Of a stretch of DNA of 64,000 bases, positions 15,736 through 27,390 are shown piece after piece. This DNA is from Streptomyces sp. NRRL S-1022 (GTDB lineage Bacteria; Actinomycetota; Actinomycetes; Streptomycetales; Streptomycetaceae), in contig NZ_JOIU01000041.1 in NCBI RefSeq assembly GCF_000720135.1, positions 1-64,000 of the forward strand. The letters are read 5' to 3'. The position numbers and the translations under genes were made by a program. Position 1 is the first letter of the stretch; every line of letters starts with the position of its first letter. The notes below the pieces were generated by a model, which did not search any database, was not told the DNA's origin, and saw nothing but the letters and a program-made list of their open reading frames with translations.

Positions 15736-17111
15736 GACTCACCCCCAATGGTTGATAAGTCTCGAACGAAGGAACCTCTCGATCTTCCCTGCCGTCACAG
15801 AAGATCGTCAATAGCGCCCTTCAACCGAATCAGGGACGAATTTCGGCCACGCCGCGGCTTCTCCTTGACCGGGTCCGAGCGCTCGACGCCTGGATGTCAC
15901 AAAAGGTGTGCGTTTGGGGCGTGGTGACGCGCCTGCATCGCTCGTGACCAGCGATAACGGACGGCTCAACCGTCTCGGAGATAGGGGAATCCCCTCGACC
16001 GGCAACAGAAAAAGCATGACGCCCTCCACGCCTCTGACAAGCAGTTTCCTCCCGACGCAGGTTGCCTTTCGCCGTCGCGCTGAAGTCGCGTCATGCGGAT
16101 CGATTGGTATGACCGTGAGCCATCTTGACTTTGATTGGAAGCGCCGGTAAGAACTAGCGGTCACTCATCAGCCTTCCCGTCGGCGCGATCGGCGGCCCCT
16201 CGGGGAGCACGGCACGGCCCGGATGCTGACGGTTTACGTCACTTCGAGAACGTTCAAGATCCCGAGGGCAACGCCATTCAGCAGCGAGTGGCCTCGACGC
16301 TGGTGTACTGTGCGGGAGCCTGACAACATCTACCGCGCCGAATTGCGCATGTGGCGCTGTGCTCACCGGCGGATCGCATCCAGGTCCCGGCCCGGAGCAG
16401 AGAACGTAATTCACCTGTTGCTCCACTGCGCTTCGAAGTGCCGCCACGGGGTCACGCGTTGCCGTCGAACAGCGGCTGACCTCACGCCGCATCGGCACCG
16501 GCATCGCCCGGTGGCATCCGCCGACCGTGAAGGAGTACGAGCTGCTCAGTCATCTGATACCGGGCCGGACGGCCGGAACCCGCCATCAGTGCGGCGTGAC
16601 GCCGTACCAGGGGCTCTGCCGGCGGCAGTCCGAGGAGCACGGTACTCCCTGCCGGACCTGCTCGCGCGACGGCGCCCGCGGGTATGAGCTCGCCGGGGAC
16701 CGGTTCCCCGAGCCGCCCAGACGCCCCGTCACCTACCAGGAGCTGAGCGCGTCCACCTCGGACGGCCGTCCGGCCGATGGCGGCGCCATACTCGTCGCCC
16801 GCCGGAGGGTCCGTATTCGCCGCTCCACGCGCCTCCTCCGGCCCGGCCGGGGCCCCGTGGGGGCTGCTACCGAACCGCGCCCCGCTGTCCGCGTTCCGCG
16901 GACCGGGCTTCCGGCGCACCGCTGTCACCGGCCGACCCGGCCGGCTGGCGCATCCGGCACGTCGAGGCGATCGCGGACCGGCTGACGCGGAATGCCGCGG
17001 TGCTGCTCGGCAGAACCCTGCCCCGTCGGCCGGACGACGCTGAGCCGCGCGGCACCGCGCGTTTCACCCGTGGATCCACATCCGGCAGAACCATGTCTGG
17101 AGGACACCGTT
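15736..17111. other. 1.4-kb intergenic region with no gene I can support
   Basis: This divergent gap holds the promoters of the leftward RiPP operon and the rightward A-PCP/halogenase pair. Open frames on both strands at 16.1-17.1 kb lack ribosome-binding sites, known motifs and consistent codon use. A few in-frame words near 16.93-17.0 kb look coding-like, so part of it may be the decayed remains of a gene. I could not identify what it was. Confidence 0.5.
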
Positions 17112-18938
17112 GTGACGTCGTCAAGTACATGCCTGCACCACCGGTTCGAAGAGGTGGTGCGCCAGGGCCCGGACCGGGTCGCGGTGACGGCCCCGGACGG
17201 CAGCTTGAGTTATGCCCAGCTGAACGCCCGCGCCGGCGAGCTGGCTGCGCGGCTGCGGACTCTCGGGGTCGGCCCCGACGTACCGGTCGTGCTGTTCGCG
17301 GACCGGTCCACGGAGTTGCTCATCGGCCTGCTGGGCATTCTCAAGGCCGACGGGGGCTATGTGCCGGTCGACCCGGACTACCCGGCGGAGCGCGTCGCCC
17401 TGCTGCTGAGGGAGAGCGGCGCCCGGGCCGTGGTCACGGCCGCCAAGACGGCGGACCTGCTGCCTCCCGTCGACTGTCCCGTGGTGGTGGCTGGGGCACC
17501 GGGCGACGAGAGCGACCGCGCCCCGGCCGCCGCGCCGGCCACCACCTCCTCCGGCGGCGGCGATCTCGCCTATGTCATCCATACCTCCGGCTCGACGGGT
17601 GTCCCCAAGGGCGTGGCGGTCGAGCACCGCAATGTGCTCCGGCTCTTCGAACAGACGGCCGGCACTTACGGCTTCGGACCCGACGACGTCTGGACGCTCT
17701 TTCACTCGGCGAGCTTCGACTTCTCCGTCTGGGAGATGTGGGGGGCACTGCTGCACGGCGGTCGGCTGGTCGTCGTGCCGTCCGAAGTGGCCCGCTCGCC
17801 CACGGAGTTCCGGGCTCTCCTGGCCGACGAGGGGGTGACCGTCCTCAACCAGACGCCGTCCGCGTTCCGTCAACTGGCCCTTGTGGACGAGGAGGAGGAC
17901 GGCCTCGACAACCTGCGCCTGGTCGTGTTCGGGGGTGAGCGGCTGGACCCGGCGCTGCTGCGGCCGTGGTTCGCCCGGTACGGGCAGCGTGGGCCGCGTC
18001 TGGTCAACATGTACGGAATCACAGAGACGACCGTCCATGTCACCCACCACACGCTCACCGAGGCCGACCTGGAGCTGAACGCCAGCCCCATCGGCGTACC
18101 GCTGGACGACCTGATCGTCCGGCTGCTCGACTCCTCGGGCGCGCCGGTGCTCGACGGAGAGCCTGGTGAGGTCCATGTCTTCGGGCCCGGGGTGGCCCGC
18201 GGCTACGTCAACCGCCCGGACCTGACAGCAGAGCGCTTTCTGGAGATCAACGGCGAGCGCTGTTACCGCAGCGGCGACCTGGCCCTCCGGACAGCCGGCG
18301 GGGAGCTGCTGTATCTGGGCCGGATCGACGCGCAGCTGAAGGTGCGCGGCTTCCGCATCGAGCCGGGCGAGGTGGAAGCGGCCCTGGCCGTCCATCCGAA
18401 GGTGGCTCAGGCCGTCGTCGTGGCGGAGGACCATGGTGACGGCGATGCGCGGCTCACCGCCTATCTGCTCGCTGCGGGTGACGCTCCGCGCGGGTTCGGC
18501 CCCCGGGCCGCGGCCGCGCTCACGGAGGAGGTCGCAGAGCTGGCCCGCCGGACGCTCCCGGCGCATCTGCGGCCGTCCGCCTACCGGCTGGTGCCGTCTC
18601 TCCCCCTGACGCCGGAAGGCAAAACGGATCGCTCCGCGGTGGCCGCGCTCGCCCTGCCCTGGCACGCGCCCGCCGAAGAGCCGGACGACACGGCGCCACG
18701 CGTGCCGGAGCGGGTCGTGCGGGACATCGCCCAGGAGGTGCTGGGCCGCGAAGTGCCCGACTCCGACACTGACCTGTTCGACATAGGGGCCACCTCGCTG
18801 GCCTTCGTCCGCATCCTGCACGCCGTCAACCAGCACTTCGGCATCACCGTCAACGTCACCGACCTGGGGGGTGTCGCCAGCGTGCGGCAGCTCGCCATCT
18901 GTGTCGACTCCGCCACCACGCAGAGCATGGGAGCCTGA
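17112..18938 (+). CDS. syrB1: NRPS adenylation-carrier didomain (A-PCP), predicted threonine-activating; SyrB1-like
   Basis: A 608-residue protein starting at GTG 17112 behind GGAGG. The adenylation core motifs are all present: [32 protein letters not shown] and the A10 lysine in [11 protein letters not shown]. Reading the substrate pocket by eye ([35 protein letters not shown]) gives D-F-W-N-V-G-M-V-H, which matches the threonine code DFWNIGMVH. The PCP follows, with Ser562 in IGATSLAF. There is no condensation domain. The gene is followed after 5 bp by a SyrB2-type halogenase, the same partnership as syringomycin SyrB1/SyrB2, where threonine bound to SyrB1 is chlorinated. The symbol marks the functional homologue, not a named gene here. 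Confidence 0.88.
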   Translation: MTSSSTCLHHRFEEVVRQGPDRVAVTAPDGSLSYAQLNARAGELAARLRTLGVGPDVPVVLFADRSTELLIGLLGILKADGGYVPVDPDYPAERVALLLRESGARAVVTAAKTADLLPPVDCPVVVAGAPGDESDRAPAAAPATTSSGGGDLAYVIHTSGSTGVPKGVAVEHRNVLRLFEQTAGTYGFGPDDVWTLFHSASFDFSVWEMWGALLHGGRLVVVPSEVARSPTEFRALLADEGVTVLNQTPSAFRQLALVDEEEDGLDNLRLVVFGGERLDPALLRPWFARYGQRGPRLVNMYGITETTVHVTHHTLTEADLELNASPIGVPLDDLIVRLLDSSGAPVLDGEPGEVHVFGPGVARGYVNRPDLTAERFLEINGERCYRSGDLALRTAGGELLYLGRIDAQLKVRGFRIEPGEVEAALAVHPKVAQAVVVAEDHGDGDARLTAYLLAAGDAPRGFGPRAAAALTEEVAELARRTLPAHLRPSAYRLVPSLPLTPEGKTDRSAVAALALPWHAPAEEPDDTAPRVPERVVRDIAQEVLGREVPDSDTDLFDIGATSLAFVRILHAVNQHFGITVNVTDLGGVASVRQLAICVDSATTQSMGA

Positions 18939-18943
18939 GCCTG

Positions 18944-19906
18944 ATGACCACGGAACCGATCACGCCGGGCGCGGACCGCACGTTCGCGCTGAGCCCCGAG
19001 GAACTGGCCCGCTTCCGCGAGCAGGGCTTCCTCGGCCCGTTCAAGGTGTACGAGATCGAGGAGATGAAGGACGCCTGGCGCAAGGAGCGGTTGGCGCTGA
19101 TGGACCGTTCGATGGCGGTCTACGGCGACGAGGCGGCCGAATCGGGGAACACTAACATCTCCAACTACGACCGCCACCTGGACTCCACGTTCCTCGCCGA
19201 CCACATATGCCGGCAGGAGATCGTGGACCGGGTGCGCAGCGTCCTGGGCCCGGACGTGCTGAACTGGCGCACCGAGTTCTTCCCCAAGTACCCGGGCGAC
19301 GAGGGCACCGACTGGCACCAGGCCGACACTTTCGCCAACGCCTCCGGCCAGCCGCAGATCCTGTGGCCGGGCGACGCGGTCCACTTCGGTGGCACGATCA
19401 CCGTGTGGACAGCGTTCACCGAGGCCAACGAGGAGAACGGCTGCCTTCAGTTCATGCCGGGCACCCAGCAGTCGATGTTCTACGACGAGACCAAGCGGAT
19501 GCACTACTTCCCCGAGCGGATCAACCGGGAGAGAAAGGGCGATGTCAAACGGGGCTTCTTCGGCTACGACTACCGCGAGCTCCAGATCGACCCGGAATGG
19601 AGCCCGGACGAGTCCAAGGCGGTGTCGATGGTGATGCGCCCGGGCGAGGCCATCATGTTCTGGTCGACACTGATGCACGCCTCGCACCCGCACAGCGGGA
19701 ACACCGACGAGATGCGCCTGGGCTTCGCAGCCCGGTACGTACCCACCTCGGTGCGCGTCTACCCCGACACAGAGGAGATCGAGGAGTACGGCGGCCGGGT
19801 GAGTCTGGAGAAGTACGGTGCCGTACTCGTCGCCGGTGAGAACACCTACACCCACAACCGGCTCGTCACCCGTACCACCCGCGGCCACGCGTTCACCGTC
19901 CGGTGA
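18944..19906 (+). CDS. syrB2: Fe(II)/2-oxoglutarate-dependent aliphatic halogenase, SyrB2 homologue
   Basis: A 320-residue protein closely similar along its length to SyrB2 of Pseudomonas syringae as I recall that sequence (for example [41 protein letters not shown]). The metal-binding motif reads His125-Gln-Ala127 where hydroxylases have HxD; the missing carboxylate leaves room for a chloride ligand and is the signature of this halogenase class. The distal ligand is His245 in LMHASHP. It should chlorinate the methyl group of threonine tethered to the upstream A-PCP protein, giving 4-chlorothreonyl-S-PCP. No SyrC-type aminoacyl shuttle is in the window, so how the unit leaves is unknown. Confidence 0.93.
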   Translation: MTTEPITPGADRTFALSPEELARFREQGFLGPFKVYEIEEMKDAWRKERLALMDRSMAVYGDEAAESGNTNISNYDRHLDSTFLADHICRQEIVDRVRSVLGPDVLNWRTEFFPKYPGDEGTDWHQADTFANASGQPQILWPGDAVHFGGTITVWTAFTEANEENGCLQFMPGTQQSMFYDETKRMHYFPERINRERKGDVKRGFFGYDYRELQIDPEWSPDESKAVSMVMRPGEAIMFWSTLMHASHPHSGNTDEMRLGFAARYVPTSVRVYPDTEEIEEYGGRVSLEKYGAVLVAGENTYTHNRLVTRTTRGHAFTVR

Positions 19907-20024
19907 CCGGCACCGCCGAGCGCGAGCGGGAGTGAGCCGAGCGAGCTGATCGAAGTGGCGGCCGGCCCGTCCACGCGGGCCATGCCGATCCTCGTCCGCC
20001 CGATGCGGAACACCGTTGCGGTAC

Positions 20025-20205
20025 CGGCGAGGGCTCCGCCTCCGCGGAGTTGATCCGCGTCGCGGGCGGCCGATGGGCGATCGAGGAATGCTTCCAGACG
20101 GTCCACACCCGTCGAGCCCATCCTGCACTGGTCGACCTGGCACCGCCGGCGACGACGCCAGGTCCGCACCAGCCACTACCCTTGGGTGTTGCGGGCATCA
20201 GGCCA
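20025..20205 (+). pseudogene. C-terminal remnant of an IS701/IS4-type transposase
   Basis: The frame holding AELIRVAGGRWAIEECFQ is the conserved segment around the catalytic Glu of IS701/IS4-like transposases. A little downstream another frame reads HWSTWHRRRRRQVRTSHY, resembling their C-terminal end, so the copy is frameshifted. The N-terminal two thirds are missing. No terminal repeats seen. Confidence 0.65.
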
Positions 20206-20429
20206 CGGACCCGGGGCCTCGGCGGGTGTGGCTGATCGTCAGCCGCTGGTCCTGTGTGCCGTGGCCAGCGGCTCGCTGTTGAGGCCTGTCGTGTCGTCCC
20301 GGACGAAGACGCCGAGCCTCGGACGGTTTCAGTTCGAACTCCACGCAACCGGCCGACGCAGCGGCTGGTAGCCGGCCGGTGCGCTGATCTCCATTCGCGC
20401 ATTTCTGTGACTGGCCCGCCAGCGACATG

Positions 20430-20715
20430 CTAGTGACCTGAGTCAGAGATTCGGTGGCAGTAGGCGGCGGCTTTGTCGAGGATCTCGTCTGCTGTCTTGG
20501 TCCAGATGAACGGTCTGGGGTGCTCGTTCCAGTCGGCGAGCCAGGATCGGATGTCGCGTTCGAGGGCTTGGACGGAGCGGTGGACGCCGCGCTTGAGCTT
20601 CTTCTGCGTGAGTTCGGCGAACCACCGCTCGACCAGGTTCAGCCATGATGCGCTGGTGGGCGTGAAGTGCAGGTGGAACCGCGGCTGCGCCAGCAGCCAG
20701 ATGTCCTGTCTGCGC
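20430..20715 (-). pseudogene. 5'-truncated IS630-family transposase
   Basis: Reading the minus strand to the TAG at 20430-20432 gives the C-terminal third of an IS630/Tc1-like DDE transposase: RFHLHFTPTSASWLNLVERWF with the conserved catalytic Glu region, QKKLKRGVHRSV, and the usual ending with WTKTADEIL. Similarity stops at about 20715, where an IS110-type element begins. It lacks the start and the first two catalytic Asp residues and is not functional. Confidence 0.8.
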
Positions 20716-20799
20716 CACCCGGCCGGTGCCCACCTCCACCAAGGAAGGCACCATCAGCATGACATTGGCGGCGGCACAGGACACAGCGGACCAGGAGGT

Positions 20800-21460
20800 G
20801 TTCGGCGGTCGACTCCCATGCCGACACCCTCCCCGTCGCGGTCATCAGCGGCAACGGCGGCCACCTGGCGGACGCCGAGTTCACCACCACCACCGCCGGA
20901 TATGCCGCGGCCCTGGCCTTCCTGAACGCACACGGCCACGTGATCGCGATCGGCGTGGAAGGCACCTCCTCCTACGGAGCCGGCTTCACCCGCGTCGCGG
21001 TGTCACACGGGCAGCACGTCGTCGAGGTCAACCGGCCCGACCGGGCCGAACGCCGCCGCATCGGCAAGTCCGACCCCATCGACGCCTACGCCGCCGCCCG
21101 CGCGGCCCTGTCCGGACGCGCCTCCAGCGCCCCCAAGGACGACACCGTCGCCGGCATACGCGCCCTGCACAACGGCGCCCGTTCCGCGGTGAAGCCCCGC
21201 ACCGCCGCCCTGAACCAGATCGGCAGCATCCTCATCACCGCTCCCGAGACCGACCGGGCGAAGTACGGCCACCTCAAAGGAACGGACCGCACCGACGCCC
21301 TGGCCCGGCTGCGGCCGGCCGGTGGCGCGGTCCACACCGCTGTCCTCACCGCGCTGAAAAGCCTTGCCCGACGGGTCAAGGAGCTGACCGCCGAGCACCA
21401 GGCCCTGGTCAAGGCCCTGGACAGCGTGGTGAGCGTCCACAACCCCGGCTTGCGAGCCGC
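20800..21460 (+). pseudogene. Truncated IS110-family transposase
   Basis: From about 20800 the frame reads VDSHADTLPVAVI, then IGVEGTSSYGAGF and RPDRAERRRIGKSDPIDA, the RuvC-like DEDD N-terminal domain of IS110 transposases. It continues through the helical middle region (LNQIGSILITAPE) and loses similarity near 21460. The C-terminal domain with the catalytic Ser is absent. No clean start codon belongs to the conserved frame, and the 5' end abuts the IS630 fragment. Confidence 0.8.
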
Positions 21461-21870
21461 CCGCTGCTCCCCTTGGGCCTGCCGCAGTGAGGGCCAGCCT
21501 GTGCAGGACGACTCCAGGCTGGCCTCGGGAGCCACATCAGGAGACGCTAGACTTTGCGACAGCAAACGGACGTGACTTGGTTGATCGCACCAAGTCCCTG
21601 GGGCGCGTGTTGCGCATCGGCCGTATAACGCGTGCCGTCGCTGTGCCCTGGCTTCGGGTGGCTCCCAAGAGGACAACCGAGTGCAAAGCCGCCCGCACCA
21701 GCGTTGTAACCCTCCTGTTCGGAAGCCCCGCCAGGCCGCACCCGCGGGGCTTCTCGTCGCACTCCGCTCGCACACCCCTATCACCGACTGCGTCGACTCC
21801 CCCGGACCAGAATGCCCTGACCTGGTAGTACGCGGTCGTCTTGGACTGGCTGGACGCCCACGGACGGTCT
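21461..21870. other. Gap after the IS110 remnant; nothing but a hairpin recognised
   Basis: Roughly 400 bases between the IS110 remnant and the pcaD fragment. Open frames occur on both strands but show no family motif or ribosome-binding site. The only structured element is the inverted repeat at 21722-21753. Confidence 0.5.
21722..21753 (+). terminator. Strong stem-loop, terminator-like
   Basis: A perfect 10-bp inverted repeat (GAAGCCCCGC, 21722-21731, with its complement at 21744-21753) around a 12-nt loop, followed by TCTCGTC. It sits in the remnant-rich gap and may have belonged to a gene now lost. Confidence 0.5.
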
Positions 21871-21966
21871 CTACAACCTGTGCCAGGTGGTGCCCAGTGA
21901 GGGACCCAGGATCAGGACCGGAGCGTCTTCTGGCCCGTCGAAGCGGTATTGCAGGGTGTTCGGGAT
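21871..21966 (-). pseudogene. pcaD: Fragment of 3-oxoadipate enol-lactonase (pcaD), N-terminal end
   Basis: The minus strand from about 21966 to a TAG at 21871 reads LQYRFDGPEDAPVLILGPSL followed by GTTWH. This is the well-conserved N-terminal beta-strand and oxyanion-loop region of PcaD-type alpha/beta hydrolases of the protocatechuate branch of the beta-ketoadipate pathway. Only about 30 codons remain; the catalytic triad is gone. It suggests that a pca locus was once here or was carried in with neighbouring insertion elements. Confidence 0.7.
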
Positions 21967-22210
21967 GCGACTGTGCGGGTCTGACCAGGCGGAAGACCGC
22001 GCTCGGCCCGGCCGTGACGGACGGGCTCCGCCAGGCCCGACGCACCGGTGTGGGGACCCCACGCAGCGCGGCGGAGCACGCCTCACCACGGTGGGCGGGT
22101 GCGGGGCGTGGCGTCCCGGTGTCCGCCGGCCCGGCGCAACCCCGGCCGGTGCACGGCCGGGGTTCCCCGGGGGGTGAGCACCCCATCGCGCTCACCGTGG
22201 GTCAGGCGGG
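21967..22210. other. Non-coding stretch before the GH62 gene
   Basis: I find no gene here. It contains the 3' flank of the GH62 gene and GC-rich sequence with short inverted repeats (near 22140-22180) that could end its transcript. Confidence 0.4.
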
Positions 22211-23662
<1,452 letters not shown>

Positions 23663-23707
23663 TCACCGGGCTTCGGGCTGCTGCGACAGGCACCGGCCTG
23701 TCCGGCT

Positions 23708-25354
23708 TCAGGGCGTGGCCAGTTCGAACCGCGTGACGCGGACCGAGCCGCCGAGCGCCTGGGTGGCGTGGTTGAAGAGGGCGAACCGGTAGCCCATGAA
23801 GAACCGCCAGTCGTTGCCCAGGGAGAACTCGGGTCCGAGGCGGGTGAAGGTGGTGCCGTCGGTGCTGTAGGAGAACGTCCCCGGGCGTGCCGCGCCTGGG
23901 CGGATGTCCGCGCCGGCGCGCAGCCGGATACGGCTGCCGGCAACGGCCGCGCTCGCGAGCTCGTAGCCGGTGCCGGTGGTGTTCCAGTTGCCGTCCATGG
24001 TCAGCCCGCCGACCATCACGACCCGAGTGGCTCCCCCGTCGCGTTTGAGGCCGATCCAGGCGGAGGAGTCACGCAGCAGTGCGAGTCCGGCCCGGTCGCC
24101 GTCCCGCATCCCGGAGTGGTCGAGCTCGACCGTGGCGGTGGAGGAAGGGCCTTGGATGCGATGCGTGAGGGTGTTGCGGGCCCCGTACAGGTCGTCGGTG
24201 ACCGTCGCGGTCCGCAGGGTCAGACCGCTGCCGGCCGACCACTTGGTGTCGTCCGGGTTGTGGTTCCACTCCCACCTCGGTGCGAGGGATGCGCCGTCGA
24301 AGGTGTCGACGCCGGTCATGGGGGTGACCTGGCGGGGCGGCGGGGGTACGGCCGGGCTGGGATACGACGTGCCCCAGGCGCCGTTCACCAGTTGCACGAC
24401 GGGCCAGCCGTCCGCGGTCCAGGTGACCGGCGCCAGCGCGGGCACCCGGCCGCCGGGGTAGGCGTCGACGAAGGCCAGGTAGTACCAGGCGCCGCTCTGC
24501 GTCTGCACCAGCCCGCCCTGGTGCGGGACTCCACCACCGGGGACCGGCCCGCGCAGGTCGAGGAGCACCTGCCGCAGCGTGTACGGACCGAAGGGGCCAC
24601 CGGACGATTTCAGAACGTACTGCCCGTTCGCGGGGCGGGTCAGGAAGATGTAGTACTTCCCGTTGATCTTGTAGAAGCGGGAGCCCTCCAGGGTGCCGAC
24701 GCTCGACGGGGCCGTGAACACCGGCTGCGTGCGGATCTGGGTGCGGCCGTCGGGGGAGAGCTGGGCGACGCTGATCGTGGTGTTGCCGTACGCCACGTAC
24801 AGGGTGTCGTCGCTGTCGACCAGCAGTCCCGCGTCGTAGTAGGGCGTGCTGATCGTCGTCAGCCGGTTCCACGGCCCCTCGACGGCCGTCGCGGTGTAGA
24901 GGTACGTCCGGGCGAAGTCGATCTGGCCCAGCCAGTAGAACGTCCTGTTGCTCGGACGGTAGGCCAGCGACGACGCCCAGATTCCCCGGACGTAGCCGCG
25001 GGCCCCGTTCAGGTCGTACTTGGCTCCGAAGTCCAGTACCGGCACCGAGTGGCCGGCGATCTCCCAGTGCACCAGGTCGTACGAGCGCAGGACGGGCGCA
25101 CCCGGCGAGTAGTGCATGGTCGAGGCCGAGGCGTAGTAGGTGTCCGCGACGCGGATGACGTCGATGTCCGCGAAGTCCTGCCAGATCACCGGGTTCGTGT
25201 ACGCCCCGGCGGCGGCGTGGGCCGGCCCCTGGGCGGGAGCGGCCGCGGCGCGGGAGGCGCCCGTCGGCGGCAGAACCGCGCCGACGGCGAGGCCGGTGGC
25301 GGCCGTCAGCGCGCGACGACGGGGAAAGGGTTGATGCGGCCATGACATATCCAT
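23708..25354 (-). CDS. Secreted GH43 glycosidase (beta-xylosidase/arabinofuranosidase type)
   Basis: A 548-residue protein. Residues 1-40 look like a Tat signal (RRRALTAATGLAVG). The catalytic five-bladed propeller follows, with the general-base Asp in NPVIWQDFADIDVIRV, the pKa-modulating Asp in the ARTYLYTATAVEGPW-YYDAGL region and the catalytic Glu in VGTLEGSRFYKI. From about 345 a C-terminal beta-sandwich (FDGASLAPRWEWNHNP) of the type common to GH43 beta-xylosidases is present. Exact specificity within GH43 cannot be told from sequence. Divergent from the GH27 gene, with a shared regulatory gap at 25355-25635. Confidence 0.88.
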   Translation of the reverse strand: MDMSWPHQPFPRRRALTAATGLAVGAVLPPTGASRAAAAPAQGPAHAAAGAYTNPVIWQDFADIDVIRVADTYYASASTMHYSPGAPVLRSYDLVHWEIAGHSVPVLDFGAKYDLNGARGYVRGIWASSLAYRPSNRTFYWLGQIDFARTYLYTATAVEGPWNRLTTISTPYYDAGLLVDSDDTLYVAYGNTTISVAQLSPDGRTQIRTQPVFTAPSSVGTLEGSRFYKINGKYYIFLTRPANGQYVLKSSGGPFGPYTLRQVLLDLRGPVPGGGVPHQGGLVQTQSGAWYYLAFVDAYPGGRVPALAPVTWTADGWPVVQLVNGAWGTSYPSPAVPPPPRQVTPMTGVDTFDGASLAPRWEWNHNPDDTKWSAGSGLTLRTATVTDDLYGARNTLTHRIQGPSSTATVELDHSGMRDGDRAGLALLRDSSAWIGLKRDGGATRVVMVGGLTMDGNWNTTGTGYELASAAVAGSRIRLRAGADIRPGAARPGTFSYSTDGTTFTRLGPEFSLGNDWRFFMGYRFALFNHATQALGGSVRVTRFELATP

Positions 25355-25586
25355 GTACGGCGTACTCCCTGTCCGTCATATCGAACAAGCGTCGAGGTAT
25401 CGAGCAATGTGGATGATAGGGAACCGCTGAACGGCGTCAATAGTTCACGCATGATTCGCCGTTCGCGTCGAAACATTCGCCCCTGGATGCAGCTCGTTGG
25501 CGCGAGAACGGGCCGGGTTCGCGGATGGTGTTGACACGGCGGGTCGCCTCCCTAGTATCCGGGGCACCACGATTTTCCGAATGGCG

Positions 25587-25600
25587 TCCGAAATTTCGGA
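25587..25600. promoter_or_regulatory. Candidate operator palindrome upstream of GH27 gene
   Basis: TCCGAAATTTCGGA is a perfect 14-bp palindrome ending 35 bp before the GH27 start and inside the divergent GH43/GH27 promoter gap. It has the size and symmetry of a sugar-responsive repressor operator; no regulator gene is adjacent. Confidence 0.45.
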
Positions 25601-25635
25601 CCCTCTCCGGATGTCCCCGGGAAAAGGAGCCCCAG

Positions 25636-27282
25636 GTGCCCAGACGATCAGGCGGACGACTGCTCCGCCTCCTCGCGACCGCCGTGCTGACGGTCGCCGC
25701 GTCCGTGACGGCCTCCGCCCACTCCCCCGCCACGGCCGCGCCGGGCAGCCCGGCGCTCACCCCGCCGCTGGGGTGGAACAGCTGGAACAGCTTCGGGTGC
25801 GGGATCACCGAGGCCCAGGTGCGCCAGGCCGCCGACGCGATGGTGTCCTCGGGCATGCGGGACGCCGGCTACCGGTACGTCGTGGTCGACGACTGCTGGT
25901 TCGACCCGCAGCGCGACCCAGCGGGCAGCCTGCGGGCCGATCCGGCCAAGTTCCCGAGCGGGATGAAGGCGCTCGGGGACTACATCCACGGCAAGGGGCT
26001 GAAGTTCGGCATCTACCAGGTGCCGGGGGAACGCACCTGCGCGCAGGCCACGGGCGGCTACCCGGGGTCCACCGGCAGCAGAGGCCACGAGGCCCAGGAC
26101 GCGAAGACGTTCGCCTCGTGGGGCGTCGACTACCTCAAGTACGACTGGTGTTCATCGAGCGGTACCCGTGACGAGCAGGTCGCACGGTTCACGCTCATGC
26201 GCGACGCCCTGCGCGCCACCGGGCGGCCCATCGTCTACAGCATCAACCCCAACAGCCTGCACGCCATCACCGGAGCCACCTACGACTGGGGCGCGGTCGC
26301 CGACCTGTGGCGGACGACCGAGGACCTGCTCGACGTCTGGCAGAACGGCAACACCAACAGCTATCCGATGGGCGTCGGCAACGTCCTGGACGTCACCGCG
26401 CCGCTCGCGGCGCAGTCCGGCCCTGGGCACTGGAACGACCCCGACATGCTGGTCGTCGGCCGCCCCGGCCTGTCACTGACCGAATCCCGCTCGCACTTCG
26501 CCCTGTGGGCGCTGCTGGGCGCCCCGCTCATGGCCGGCAACGACATCCGCACCATGTCCGCGGACGTGAGCGCGATCCTGCGCAATCCCCGTCTGCTGGC
26601 GGTGAACCAGGATGCGCTGGGCGCGGGCGGACGCCGGGTGCGCGACGACGGGAACACCGAGGTGTTCGCCAAGCCCCTGTCCGACGGCTCGGTCGCGGTG
26701 GGCCTGTTCAACCGGGGCGGCGGCACCGCGACGGTCACCACGACGGCCGCTCAAGTGGGCCTGTCCGGTGGGTCGTTCACCCTCACGGACCTGTGGTCCG
26801 GCGGCACGTCGAGCACGTCCGGGCAGATCTCCGCGAGCGTCCCCGCGCATGGCGTGGCCGTGTTCCGGGTGACCGGTGGCACCCCGCTGGCCGCCACCAC
26901 CTCACGTCTGCGGGGCAGCGGGTCGGGCCGCTGCGCCGACGTGGACAACGCCTCCACCGCCGCCGGGGCCACCGCACTGCTCTGGGACTGCCACACGGCC
27001 GCCAACCAGCTGTGGACCACGTGGGCGGGCGGCGAGATCCGCGTCTACGGCGACAAGTGCCTGGACGCCTACGACCAGGGCACCACCAACGGCACCCGTG
27101 TCATCACCTGGCCCTGCAACGGCCAGGACAACCAGAAGTGGACCCTCGGCTCCGACGGGTCGATCCGCAACGTCCACGCCGGGCTCTGCCTCGACGCCGG
27201 CGGGGCCGGCACCGCCGACAGGACCCCGCTGGTCCTGTGGAGCTGCAACGGCCAGGCCGGCCAGAGGTGGACCCGCGCCTGA
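25636..27282 (+). CDS. Secreted GH27 alpha-galactosidase with C-terminal CBM13
   Basis: A 548-residue protein starting at GTG 25636 behind AAAGGAG, with a signal peptide (residues about 1-36). The catalytic (beta/alpha)8 barrel shows the family hallmarks: PPLGWNSWNSFGC, VVDDCWFDPQRD, the nucleophile Asp in VDYLKYDWC and the acid/base Asp region in the WRTTEDLLDVW segment, then GHWNDPDMLVVG. A beta-sandwich follows. From about residue 415 a ricin-type trefoil (CADVDN, CLDAYD, CLDAGG repeats each followed by a QxW) binds polysaccharide. GH27 enzymes release alpha-galactose from galactomannan or oligosaccharides; some are beta-L-arabinopyranosidases. An upstream start at 25525 would add a segment with no signal character. 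Confidence 0.9.
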   Translation: MPRRSGGRLLRLLATAVLTVAASVTASAHSPATAAPGSPALTPPLGWNSWNSFGCGITEAQVRQAADAMVSSGMRDAGYRYVVVDDCWFDPQRDPAGSLRADPAKFPSGMKALGDYIHGKGLKFGIYQVPGERTCAQATGGYPGSTGSRGHEAQDAKTFASWGVDYLKYDWCSSSGTRDEQVARFTLMRDALRATGRPIVYSINPNSLHAITGATYDWGAVADLWRTTEDLLDVWQNGNTNSYPMGVGNVLDVTAPLAAQSGPGHWNDPDMLVVGRPGLSLTESRSHFALWALLGAPLMAGNDIRTMSADVSAILRNPRLLAVNQDALGAGGRRVRDDGNTEVFAKPLSDGSVAVGLFNRGGGTATVTTTAAQVGLSGGSFTLTDLWSGGTSSTSGQISASVPAHGVAVFRVTGGTPLAATTSRLRGSGSGRCADVDNASTAAGATALLWDCHTAANQLWTTWAGGEIRVYGDKCLDAYDQGTTNGTRVITWPCNGQDNQKWTLGSDGSIRNVHAGLCLDAGGAGTADRTPLVLWSCNGQAGQRWTRA

Positions 27283-27390
27283 CCGAGGCCCGCTTCACAC
27301 CCGGCCGGTGCGCGCACGTGCGGGCGGCGACGTCCTGCGGCTCCCGTCCGGTGCCGTGCCGGCCGGTCCGGGCTTACCGCCCGGGCCGGC

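Noticed and set aside
15808..16164. Second possible peptide or regulator gene upstream of the RiPP precursor
   Set aside because: No credible start signal and no leader-like features; codon use is not Streptomyces-like.
16527..16985. Possible small gene in the 15.7-17.1 kb gap
   Set aside because: No ribosome-binding site, no family motif, Arg/Pro-rich composition in every frame.
21487..21828. Open frame after the IS110 remnant
   Set aside because: No motif, no start signal, and a strong hairpin lies inside it.
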